A stretch of DNA of 64,000 nt from Euonymus europaeus (Eukaryota > Streptophyta > Magnoliopsida > Celastrales > Celastraceae). The notes beneath the pieces are model-generated. The model saw nothing but the letters and a program-made list of their open reading frames with translations, did no database searches and was not told the origin of the DNA. Shown one piece after another: positions 12,806 to 24,800 of this stretch (within the stretch, counting starts at the first letter, position 1; each line of letters starts with the position of its first letter). Location: positions 12,970,501-13,034,500 of the forward strand of contig OY756958.1 in the NCBI GenBank assembly GCA_963580455.1. Direction: 5' to 3'. A program made the translations under genes and the position numbers.

Positions 12806-15800
12806 TGGAGGAGCTTTAAACGGTTTTGTCCATTTGTCATAGAAAGTTGGGGTTTTGGAATCGAAATAATCTAGGAAGTTTATACTCGTAAAATTTGACA
12901 TAGAAGAACAATAAAAAGTGTACACCGAGCAACTTTTATGGTCCGAAGTTTCTCAACTCTCTCTATGAAGTAGCTTTTAACGGTTTTGTCGATTTGTCAT
13001 AGATAGTTGGTGTTTTGACATAAAAATAATCTAGGAAGCTTATACTCGTAAAATTTGACTTAGAAGAACAACAAAAAGTGTACGCCGAGCAACTTTGATA
13101 ATCCGAAGTTGCTCAACTCACTCTATGCAGTAGCTTTAAATGGTTTTGTCCATTTGTCATAGAAAGTTGATGGTTTTCGCATGAAAATAATCTAGGAAGC
13201 TTATACTCGTAAAATTTGACATAGAATAACAATAAAAAGTGTACACCGAGCAACTTTTATAGTCCGAAGTTGCTCAACTCTCTCTATGGAGTAGCTTTAA
13301 AGGGTTTTGTCCATTTGTCATAGAAAGTTGGAGTTTTGGAATCGAAATAATTTAGGAAGCTTATACTCGTAAAATTTGACATAGAATAACAATAAAAAGT
13401 GTACACCGAGCAACTTTTATGGTCCGAAGTTGCTCAACTCTCTCTATGGATGAGCTTTAAACGGTTTTGTCCATTTGTCAGAGAAAGTTGGGGTTTTGGA
13501 ATCGAAATAATTTAGGAAGGTTATACTTGTAAAATTTGACATAGAATAACAATAAAAAGTGTAGACCGAGCAATTTTGATAGTCCGAAGTTGCACAACTC
13601 TCTCTATGGTGGAGCTTTTAATGTTTTTGTCAATTTGTCATAGAAAGTTAGGGTTTTGGAATCAAAATAATCCAGGAAGCATATACTCGTAAAATTTGAC
13701 ATAGAAGAACAATAAAAATTGTACACCGAGCAATTTTGATGATGAGAAGTTGTTCAACTCTCTCTATGGACGAGGTTTTAACGTTTTTATCCATTTGTCT
13801 TATAAAGTTGGTGTTTTCGCATTGAAATTATCTAGGAAGCTTATACTCGTAAAATTTGACATTTAAGAACAATAAAAAGTGTGTACCGAGCAACTTTGAT
13901 AGTCCGAAGTTGCTCAACTGATTCTATGGAGGAGCTTTAAACGGTTTTGTCCATTTGTCATAGAAAGTTAGGGTTTTGGCATCGAAATAATCTAGGAGGC
14001 TTATACTCGTAAAATTTAACATAGAAGAACAACAAAAAGTGTACACCGAGCAACTTTGATAGTCCGAAGTTGCTCAACTGACTCTATGGAGGAGCTTTAA
14101 ATGGTTTTGTCCATTTTTCATAGAAAGTTGGGGTTTTGGCATCGAAATAATCTAGGAAGCTTATACTCGTAAAATTTGACATAGAATAACAATAAAAAGT
14201 GTACACCGAGCAACTTTTATGGTCCGAAGTTGCTCAACTCTCTCTATGGAGTAGCTTTAAAGGGTTTTGTCCATTTGTCATAGAAAGTTGGAGTTTTCGA
14301 ATCGAAATAATTTAGGAAGCTTATACTCATAAAATTTGACATAGAATAACAATAAAAAGTGTACACGAGCAACTTTTATGGTCCGAAGTTGCTCAACTCT
14401 CTCTATGGAGGAGCTTTAAACGGTTTTGTCCATTTGTCATAGAAAGTTGGGGTTTTCGAATCGAAATAATTTAGGAAGCTTATACTCGTAAAATTTGACA
14501 TAGAAGAACAATAAAAAGTGTACATCGAGCAATTTTGATAGTCCGAAGTTGCACAACTCTCTCTATGGAGGAGCTTTTAATGTTTTTGTCAATTTGTCCT
14601 AGAAAGTTGGGGTTTTGGAATCAAAATAATCTAGGAAGCATATACTCGTAAAATTTGATGTAGAAGAACAATAAAAAGTGTACACCGAGCAATTTTGATG
14701 ATGAGAAGTTGCTCAACTCTCTCTATGGAAGAGCTTTTAACGTTTTTATCCATTTGCCTTATAAAGTTGGTGTTTTCGCATTGAAATAATATAGAAAGCT
14801 TTACACTCGTAAAATTGGACATATAAGAACAATAAAAAGTGTTCACCGAGCAAATTTGATAGTCCGAAGTTGCTCAACTGATTCTATGGAGGAGCTTTAA
14901 ACGGTTCTGTCCATTTGTCATACAAAGTTGGGGTTCTGGCATCGAAATAATCTAGGAAGATTATACTCGTAAAATTTGACATAGAAGAACAACAAAAAGT
15001 GTACTCCGAGCAACTTTGATAGTCCGAAGTTGCTCAACTGACTCTATGGAGGAGCTTTAAACGGTTTTGTCCATTTGTCATAGAAAGTTGGGGTTTTGGC
15101 ATCGAAATAATCTAGGAAGCTTATATTCGTAAAATTTGACATAGAATAACAATAAAAAGTGTACACCGAGAAACGTTTATGGTCCGAAGTTGCTCAACTG
15201 ACTCTATGGAGGAGCTTTAAAGGGTTTTGTCCATTTGTCATAGAAAGTTGGGGTTTTTGAATCGAAATATACTAGGAAGATTATACTCGTAAAATTTGAC
15301 ATAGAAGAACAATAAAAAGTGTACACAGAGCAATTTTGATAGTTCGAAGTTGCACAACTCTCTCTATGGAGGAGCTTTTATTATTTTTGTCCATTTGCCA
15401 TAGAAAGTTGGGGTTTTGGAATCAAAATAATCCAGGAAGCATATACTCGTAAAATTTGACATAGAAGAACAATAAATAGTGTACACCGAGCAATTTTGAT
15501 AGTCCGAAGTTGCACAACTCTCTCTATGAAGGAGCTTTTAATGTTTTTGTCCATTTATCATAGAAAGTTGGGGTTTTGGCATCGAAATAATCCAGAAAGC
15601 ATATACTCGTAAAATTTGACATAGAAGAACAATAAAAAGTGTACACCGATATATTTTGATAGTTCGAAGTTGCACAACTCTCTCTAAGGAGGTGCTTTTA
15701 ATGTTTTTGTCCATTTTTCATAGAAAGTTGGGGTTTTGGCATCGAAATAATCCAGGAAGCATATACTCGTAAAATTTGACAAAGAAGAACAATAAAAAGT

Positions 15801-15846
15801 TTACACCGAGCAACTTTTATTGTCCGAAGTTGCTCAACTCTCTCTA
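12806..15846 (+). repeat. HOR-B copy 1 (19 monomers, 3,041 bp)
   Basis: The unit is marked by a monomer with GTCGATTTGTCATAGATAG and TTTTGACATAAAAATAATC (near 12,985-13,030). A 161-bp monomer with GTTGATGGTTTTCGCATG (near 13,167) follows. A one-base-short TGTACACGAGC occurs near 14,362, and the GTCCTAG / TTTGATGTAGAAG monomer begins at 14,566. The last quarter resembles the end of HOR-A, so A and B share ancestry. Confidence 0.88.
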
Positions 15847-18800
15847 TGGAGGAGCTTTAAACGGTTTTTTCCATTTGTCATAGAAAGTTGGGGTTTTGGA
15901 ATCGAAATAATCTAGGAAGCATATACTCGTAAAATTTGACATAGAAGAACAATAAAAAGTGTACACCGAGCAACTTTTATGGTCCGAAGTTTCTCAACTC
16001 TCTCTATGAAGTAGCTTTTAACGGTTTTGTCGATTTGTCATAGATAGTTGGTGTTTTGACATAAAAATAATCTAGGAAGCTTATACTCGTAAAATTTGAC
16101 TTAGAAGAACAACAAAAAGTGTACGCCGAGCAACTTTGATAATCCGAAGTTGCTCAACTCACTCTATGCAGTAGCTTTAAATGGTTTTGTCCATTTGTCA
16201 TAGAAAGTTGATGGTTTTCGCATGAAAATAATCTAGGAAGCTTATACTCGTAAAATTTGACATAGAATAACAATAAAAAGTGTACACCGAGCAACTTTTA
16301 TAGTCCGAAGTTGCTCAACTCTCTCTATGGAGTAGCTTTAAAGGGTTTTGTCCATTTGTCATAGAAAGTTGGAGTTTTGGAATCGAAATAATTTAGGAAG
16401 CTTATACTCGTAAAATTTGACATAGAATAACAATAAAAAGTGTACACCGAGCAACTTTTATGGTCCGAAGTTGCTCAACTCTCTCTATGGGTGAGCTTTA
16501 AACGGTTTTGTCCATTTGTCAGAGAAAGTTGGGGTTTTGGAATCGAAATAATTTAGGAAGGTTATACTTGTAAAATTTGACATAAAATAACAATAAAAAG
16601 TGTACACCGAGCAATTTTGATAGTCCGAAGTTGCACAACTCTCTCTATGGTGGAGCTTTTAATGTTTTTGTCAATTTGTCATAGAAAGTTAGGGTTTTGG
16701 AATCAAAATAATCCAGGAAGCATATACTCGTAAAATTTGACATAGAAGAACAATAAAAATTGTACACCGAGCAATTTTGATGATGAGAAGTTGCTCAACT
16801 CTCTCTATGGACGAGGTTTTAACGTTTTTATCCATTTGTCTTATAAAGTTGGTGTTTTCGCATTGAAATAATCTAGGAAGCTTATACTCGTAAAATTTGA
16901 CATTTAAGAACAATAAAAAGTGTGTACCGAGCAACTTTGATAGTCCGAAGTTGCTCAACTGATTCTATGGAGGAGCTTTAAACGGTTTTGTCCATTTGTC
17001 ATAGAAAGTTAGGGTTTTGGCATCGAAATAATCTAGGAGGCTTATACTCGTAAAATTTAACATAGAAGAACAACAAAAAGTGTACACCGAGCAACTTTGA
17101 TAGTCCGAAGTTGCTCAACTGACTCTATGGAGGAGCTTTAAATGGTTTTGTCCATTTTTCATAGAAAGTTGGGGTTTTGGCATCGAAATAATCTAGGAAG
17201 CTTATACTCGTAAAATTTGACGTAGAATAACAATAAAAAGTGTACACCGAGCAACATTTATGGTCCGAAGTTGCTCAACTCTCTCTATGGAGTAGCTTTA
17301 AAGGGTTTTGTCCATTTGTCATAGAAAGTTGGAGTTTTCGAATCGAAATAATTTAGGAAGCTTATACTCATAAAATTTGACATAGAATAACAATAAAAAG
17401 TGTACACGAGCAACTTTTATGGTCCGAAGTTGCTCAACTCTCTCTATGGAGGAGCTTTAAACGGTTTTGTCCATTTGTCATAGAAAGTTGGGGTTTTCGA
17501 ATCGAAATAATTTAGGAAGCTTATACTCGTAAAATTTGACATAGAAGAACAATAAAAAGTGTACATCGAGCAATTTTGATAGTCCGAAGTTGCACAACTC
17601 TCTCTATGGAGGAGCTTTTAATGTTTTTGTCAATTTGTCCTAGAAAGTTGGGGTTTTGGAATCAAAATAATCTAGGAAGCATATACTCGTAAAATTTGAT
17701 GTAGAAGAACAATAAAAAGTGTACACCGAGCAATTTTGATGATGAGAAGTTGCTCAACTCTCTCTATGGAAGAGCTTTTAACGTTTTATCCATTTGCCTT
17801 ATAAAGTTGGTGTTTTCGCATTGAAATAATATAGAAAGCTTTACACTCGTAAAATTTGACATATTAGAACAATAAAAAGTGTTCACCGAGCAAATTTGAT
17901 AGTCCGAAGTTGCTCAACTGATTCTATGGAGGAGCTTTAAACGGTTCTGTCCATTTGTCATACAAAGTTGGGGTTCTGGCATCGAAATAATCTAGGAAGA
18001 TTATACTCGTAAAATTTGACATAGAAGAACAACAAAAAGTGTACTCCGAGCAACTTTGATAGTCCGAAGTTGCTCAACTGACTCTATGGAGGAGCTTTAA
18101 ACGGTTTTGTCCATTTGTCATAGAAAGTTGGGGTTTTGGCATCGAAATAATCTAGGAAGCTTATATTCGTAAAATTTGACATAGAATAACAATAAAAAGT
18201 GTACACCGAGCAACGTTTATGGTCCGAAGTTGCTCAACTCTCTCTATGCAGTAGCTTTAAAGGGTTTTGTCCATTTGTCATAGAAAGTTGGGGTTTTTGA
18301 ATCGAAATATACTAGGAAGATTATACTCGTAAAATTTGACATAGAAGAACAATAAAAAGTGTACACAGAGCAATTTTGATAGTTCGAAGTTGCACAACTC
18401 TCTCTATGGAGGAGCTTTTATTATTTTTGTCCATTTGCCATAGAAAGTTGGGGTTTTGGAATCAAAATAATCCAGGAAGCATATACTCGTAAAATTTGAC
18501 ATAGAAGAACAATAAATAGTGTACACCGAGCAATTTTGATAGTCCGAAGTTGCACAACTCTCTCTATGAAGGAACTTTTAATGTTTTTGTCCATTTATCA
18601 TAGAAAGTTGGGGTTTTGGCATCGAAATAATCCAGAAAGCATATACTCGTAAAATTTGACATAGAAGAACAATAAAAAGTGTACACCGAGATATTTTGAT
18701 AGTTCGAAGTTGCACAACTCTCTCTAAGGACGTGCTTTTAATGTTTTTGTCTATTTTTCATAGAAAGTTGGGGTTTTGGCATCGAAATAATCCAGGAAGC

Positions 18801-18886
18801 ATATACTCGTAAAATTTGACAAAGAAGAACAATAAAAAGTTTACACCGAGCAACTTTTATTGTCCGAAGTTGGTCAACTCTCTCTA
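15847..18886 (+). repeat. HOR-B copy 2 (19 monomers, 3,040 bp)
   Basis: This copy is collinear with copy 1 at +3,041 until about 17,785. There one T is missing from the run in ACGTTTTATCC (ACGTTTTTATCC elsewhere), making the unit 3,040 bp. Near 18,240 it has ATGCAGTAGC where copy 1 has ATGGAGGAGC near 15,206. Confidence 0.88.
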
Positions 18887-21800
18887 TGGAGGAGCTTTAA
18901 ACGGTTTTGTCCATTTGTCATAGAAAGTTGGGGTTTTGGAATCGAAATAATCTAGGAAGTTTATACTCGTAAAATTTGACATAGAAGAACAATAAAAAGT
19001 GTACACCGAGCAACTTTTATGGTCCGAAGTTTCTGAACTCTCTCTATGAAGTAGCTTTTAACGGTTTTTTCGATTTGTCATAGATAGTTGGTGTTTTGAC
19101 ATAAAAATAATCTAGGAAGCTTATACTCGTAAAATTTGACTTAGAAGAACAACAAAAAGTGTACGCCGAGCAACTTTGATAATCCGAAGTTGCTCAACTC
19201 ACTCTATGCAGTAGCTTTAAATGGTTTTGTCCATTTGTCATAGAAAGTTGATGGTTTTCGCATGAAAATAATCTAGGAAGCTTATACTCGTAAAATTTGA
19301 CATAGAATAACAATAAAAAGTGTACACCGAGCAACTTTTATAGTCCGAAGTTGCTCAACTCTCTCTATGGAGTAGCTTTAAAGGGTTTTGTCCATTTGTC
19401 ATAGAAAGTTGGAGTTTTGGAATCGAAATAATTTAGGAAGCTTATACTCGTAAAATTTGACATAGAATAACAATAAAAAGTGTACACCGAGCAACTTTTA
19501 TGGTCCGAAGTTGCTCAACTCTCTCTATGGATGAGCTTTAAACGGTTTTGTCCATTTGTCAGAGAAAGTTGGGGTTTTGGAATCGAAATAATTTAGGAAG
19601 GTTATACTTGTAAAATTTGACATAGAATAACAATAAAAAGTGTACACCGAGCAATTTTGATATTCCGAAGTTGCACAACTCTCTCTATGATGGAGCTTTT
19701 AATGTTTTTGTCAATTTATCATAGAAAGTTAGGGTTTTGGAATCAAAATAATCCAGGAAGCATATACTCGTAAAATTTGACATAGAAGAACAATAAAAGT
19801 TGTACACCGAGCAATTTTGATGATGAGAAGTTGCTCAACTCTCTCTATGGACGAGGTTTTAACGTTTTTATCCATTTGTCTTATAAAGTTGGTGTTTTCG
19901 CATTGAAATAATCTAGGAAGCTTATACTCGTAAAATTTGACATTTAAGAACAATAAAAAGTGTGTACCGAGCAACTTTGATAGTCCGAAGTTGCTCAACT
20001 GATTCTATGGAGGAGCTTTAAACGGTTTTGTCCATTTGTCATAGAAAGTTAGGGTTTTGGCATCGAAATAATCTAGGAGGCTTATACTCATAAAATTTAA
20101 CATAGAAGAACAACAAAAAGTGTACACCGAACAACTTTGATAGTCCGAAGTTGCTCAACTGACTCTATGGAGGAGCTTTAAACGGTTTTGTCCATTTTTC
20201 ATAGAAAGTTGGGGTTTTGGCATCGAAATAATCTAGGAAGCTTATACTCGTAAAATTTGACGTAGAATAACAATAAAAAGTGTAGACCGAGCAACTTTTA
20301 TGGTCCGAAGTTGCTCAACTCTCTCTATGGAGTAGCTTTAAAGGGTTTTGTCCATTTGTCATAGAAAGTTGGAGTTTTCGAATCGAAATAATTTAGGAAG
20401 CTTATACTCATAAAATTTGACATAGAATAACAATAAAAAGTGTACACGAGCAACTTTTATGGTCCGAAGTTGCTCAACTCTCTCTATGGAGGAGCTTTAA
20501 ACGGTTTTGTCCATTTGTCATAGAAAGTTGGGCTTTTCGAATCGAAATAATTTAGGAAGCTTATACTCGTAAAATTTGACATAGAAGAAAAATAAAAAGT
20601 GTACATCGAGCAATTTTGATAGTCCGAAGTTGCACAACTCTCTCTATGGAGGAGCTTTTAATGTTTTTGTCAATTTGTCCTAGAAAGTTGGGGTTTTGGA
20701 ATCAAAATAATCTAGGAAGCATATACTCGTAAAATTTGATGTAGAAGAACAATAAAAAGTGTACACCGAGCAATTTTGATGATGAGAAGTTGCTCAACTC
20801 TCTCTATGGAAGAGCTTTTAACGTTTTTATCCATTTGCCTTATAAAGTTGGTGTTTTCGCATTGAAATAATATAGAAAGCTTTACACTCGTAAAATTTGA
20901 CATATAAGAACAATAAAAAGTGTTCACCGAGCAAATTTGATAGTCCGAAGTTGCTCAACTGATTTTATGGAGGAGCTTTAAACGGTTATGTCCATTTGTC
21001 ATACAAAGTTGGGGTTCTGGCATCGAAATAATCTAGGAAGATTATACTCGTAAAATTTGACATAGAAGAACAACAAAAAGTGTACTCCGAGCAACTTTGA
21101 TAGTCCGAAGTTGCTCAACTGACTCTATGGAGGAACTTTAAACGGTTTTGTCCATTTTTCATAGAAAGTTGGGGTTTTGCCATCGAAATAATCTAGGAAG
21201 CTTATTCTCGTAAAATTTGACATAGAATAACAATAAAAAGTGTACACCGAGCAACTTTTATGGTCCGAAGTTGCTCAACTCTCTCTATGGAGTAGCTTTA
21301 AAGGGTTTTGTCCATTTGTCATAGAAAGTTGGAGTTTTGGAATCAAAAAAATTTAGGAAGTTTCTACTCGTAAAATTTGACATAGAAGAACAACAAAAAG
21401 AGTACACCGAGCAAGTTTGACAGTCCGAAGTTGCTCAACTCACTCTATGGAGGAGTTTTAAACGGTTTTGTCCATTTGTCATAGAAAGTTGGGGTTTTGG
21501 AATCGAAATAATCTAGGAAGCTTATACTCGTAAAATTTGACATAGAAGAACAATAAAAAGTGAACACTGAGCAATTTTTATGGTCCGAAGTTGCTCAACT
21601 CTCTCTATGGAGTAGCTTTAAAGGGTTTTGTCCATTTGTCATAGAAAGTTGGGGTTTTGGAATCGAAATAATTTAAGAAGCTTATACTCGTAAAATTTGA
21701 CATAGAGAAACAATAAAAAGTATACACCGAGCAATTTTGATAGTCCGAAGTTGCACAACTCTCTCTATGGAGGAGCTTTTAATGTTTTTGTCAATTTGTC

Positions 21801-22080
21801 ATAGAAAGTTGGGGTTTTGGAATCAAAATAACCCAAGAAGCATATACTCGTAAAATTTGACATAGATGAACAACAAAAAGTGTACACCGTGCAACTTTGA
21901 TAGTCCGAAATTGCTCAACTGACTCTATGGAGGAGCTTTAAACGGTTTTGTCCATTTGTCATAGAAAGTTGGGGTTTTGGCATCGAAATAATCTAGGAAG
22001 TTTATACTCGTTTAATTTGACATAGAAGAACAACAAAAAGTGTACACCGAGCAACTTTGATAGTCCGAAGTTGCTCAACT
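18887..22080 (+). repeat. HOR-B copy 3, hybrid with HOR-A-like 3' part
   Basis: The start matches HOR-B (GTCGATTTGTCATAGATAG near 19,071; GTTGATGG near 19,247; GTCCTAG / TTTGATGTAGAAG from 20,647). From about 21.1 kb it carries monomers typical of HOR-A: AAAGAGTACACCGAGC with GTTTGACAGTCC near 21,410-21,425, GTGAACACTGAGC near 21,561, and AATAACCCAAG near 21,828. HOR-B therefore gives way to an A-like segment within one unit. Confidence 0.8.
19361..22080 (+). repeat. 2,720-bp tandem duplication, first copy (17 monomers)
   Basis: Landmarks here recur exactly 2,720 bp (17 x 160) downstream, for example the GTCCTAG monomer at 20,647 and 23,367, and AGTTAGGG near 19,727 and 22,447. The corresponding part of segmental copy 2 has a single copy, so the duplication either arose after the 15-kb event or was lost from copy 2. 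Confidence 0.85.
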
Positions 22081-24800
22081 CTCTCTATGGAGTAGCTTTA
22101 AATGGTTTTGTCCATTTGTCATAGAAAGTTGGAGTTTTGGAATCGAAATAATTTAAGAAGCTTATACTCGTAAAATTTGACATAGAATAACAATAAAAAG
22201 TGTACACCGAGCAACTTTTATGGTCCGAAGTTGCTCAACTCTCTCTATGGATGAGCTTTAAACGGTTTTGTCCATTTGTCAGAGAAAGTTGGGGTTTTGG
22301 AATCGAAATAATTTAGGAAGGTTATACTTGTAAAATTTGACATAGAATAACAATAAAAAGTGTACACCGAGCAATTTTGATATTCCGAAGTTGCACAACT
22401 CTCTCTATGATGGAGCTTTTAATGTTTTTGTCAATTTATCATAGAAAGTTAGGGTTTTGGAATCAAAATAATCCAGGAAGCATATACTCGTAAAATTTGA
22501 CATAGAAGAACAATAAAAGTTGTACACCGAGCAATTTTGATGATGAGAAGTTGCTCAACTCTCTCTATGGACGAGGTTTTAACGTTTTTATCAATTTGTC
22601 TTATAAAGTTGGTGTTTTCGCATTGAAATAATCTAGGAAGCTTATACTCGTAAAATTTGACATTTAAGAACAATAAAAAGTGTGTACCGAGCAACTTTGA
22701 TAGTCCGAAGTTGCTCAACTGATTCTATGGAGGAGCTTTAAACGGTTTTGTCCATTTGTCATAGAAAGTTAGGGTTTTGGCATCGAAATAATCTAGGAGG
22801 CTTATACTCATAAAATTTAACATAGAAGAACAACAAAAAGTGTACACCGAACAACTTTGATAGTCCGAAGTTGCTCAACTGACTCTATGGAGGAGCTTTA
22901 AACGGTTTTGTCCATTTTTCATAGAAAGTTGGGGTTTTGGCATCGAAATAATCTAGGAAGCTTATACTCGTAAAATTTGACGTAGAATAACAATAAAAAG
23001 TGTAGACCGAGCAACTTTTATGGTCCGAAGTTGCTCAACTCTCTCTATGGAGTAGCTTTAAAGGGTTTTGTCCATTTGTCATAGAAAGTTGGAGTTTTCG
23101 AATCGAAATAATTTAGGAAGCTTATACTCATAAAATTTGACATAGAATAACAATAAAAAGTGTACACGAGCAACTTTTATGGTCCGAAGTTGCTCAACTC
23201 TCTCTATGGAGGAGCTTTAAACGGTTTTGTCCATTTGTCATAGAAAGTTGGGCTTTTCGAATCGAAATAATTTAGGAAGCTTATACTCGTAAAATTTGAC
23301 ATAGAAGAAAAATAAAAAGTGTACATCGAGCAATTTTGATAGTCCGAAGTTGCACAACTCTCTCTATGGAGGAGCTTTTAATGTTTTTGTCAATTTGTCC
23401 TAGAAAGTTGGGGTTTTGGAATCAAAATAATCTAGGAAGCATATACTCGTAAAATTTGATGTAGAAGAACAATAAAAAGTGTACACCGAGCAATTTTGAT
23501 GATGAGAAGTTGCTCAACTCTCTCTATGGAAGAGCTTTTAACGTTTTTATCCATTTGCCTTATAAAGTTGGTGTTTTCGCATTGAAATAATATAGAAAGC
23601 TTTACACTCGTAAAATTTGACATATAAGAACAATAAAAAGTGTTCACCGAGCAAATTTGATAGTCCGAAGTTGCTCAACTGATTTTATGGAGGAGCTTTA
23701 AACGGTTCTGTCCATTTGTCATACAAAGTTGGGGTTCTGGCATCGAAATAATCTAGGAAGATTATACTCGTAAAATTTGACATAGAAGAACAACAAAAAG
23801 TGTACTCCGAGCAACTTTGATAGTCCGAAGTTGCTCAACTGACTCTATGGAGGAACTTTAAACGGTTTTGTCCATTTTTCATAGAAAGTTGGGGTTTTGG
23901 CATCGAAATAATCTAGGAAGCTTATTCTCGTAAAATTTGACATAGAATAACAATAAAAAGTGTACACCGAGCAACTTTTATGGTCCGAAGTTGCTCAACT
24001 CTCTCTATGGAGTAGCTTTAAAGGGTTTTGTCCATTTGTCATAGAAAGTTGGAGTTTTGGAATCAAAAAAATTTAGGAAGTTTCTACTCGTAAAATTTGA
24101 CATAGAAGAACAACAAAAAGAGTACACCGAGCAAGTTTGACAGTCCGAAGTTGCTCAACTCACTCTATGGAGGAGTTTTAAACGGTTTTGTCCATTTGTC
24201 ATAGAAAGTTGGGGTTTTGGAATCGAAATAATCTAGGAAGCTTATACTCGTAAAATTTGACATAGAAGAACAATAAAAAGTGAACACTGAGCAATTTTTA
24301 TGGTCCGAAGTTGCTCAACTCTCTCTATGGAGTAGCTTTAAAGGGTTTTGTCCATTTGTCATAGAAAGTTGGGGTTTTGGAATCGAAATAATTTAAGAAG
24401 CTTATACTCGTAAAATTTGACATAGAGAAACAATAAAAAGTATACACCGAGCAATTTTGATAGTCCGAAGTTGCACAACTCTCTCTATGGAGGAGCTTTT
24501 AATGTTTTTGTCAATTTGTCATAGAAAGTTGGGGTTTTGGAATCAAAATAACCCAAGAAGCATATACTCGTAAAATTTGACATAGATGAACAACAAAAAG
24601 TGTACACCGTGCAACTTTGATAGTCCGAAATTGCTCAACTGACTCTATGGAGGAGCTTTAAACGGTTTTGTCCATTTGTCATAGAAAGTTGGGGTTTTGG
24701 CATCGAAATAATCTAGGAAGTTTATACTCGTTTAATTTGACATAGAAGAACAACAAAAAGTGTACACCGAGCAACTTTGATAGTCCGAAGTTGCTCAACT
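22081..24800 (+). repeat. 2,720-bp tandem duplication, second copy
   Basis: This copy is collinear with 19,361-22,080. Its first monomer has TTTAAATGG and AATTTAAGAAGC where the first copy has TTTAAAGGG and AATTTAGGAAGC, so the junction monomer is slightly different, possibly a hybrid. At about 24,800 the sequence resumes with ACTGACTCTATGGAGGAGCC, the continuation also seen at about 37,285 in segmental copy 2. Confidence 0.85.

Noticed and set aside
13160..13200. CENP-B-box-like motif around TTTTCGCAT / TTCGAATCG
   Set aside because: The canonical pattern needs TTCG, four bases, A, two bases and CGGG. In these monomers the base after the spacer is G, and no CGGG follows.
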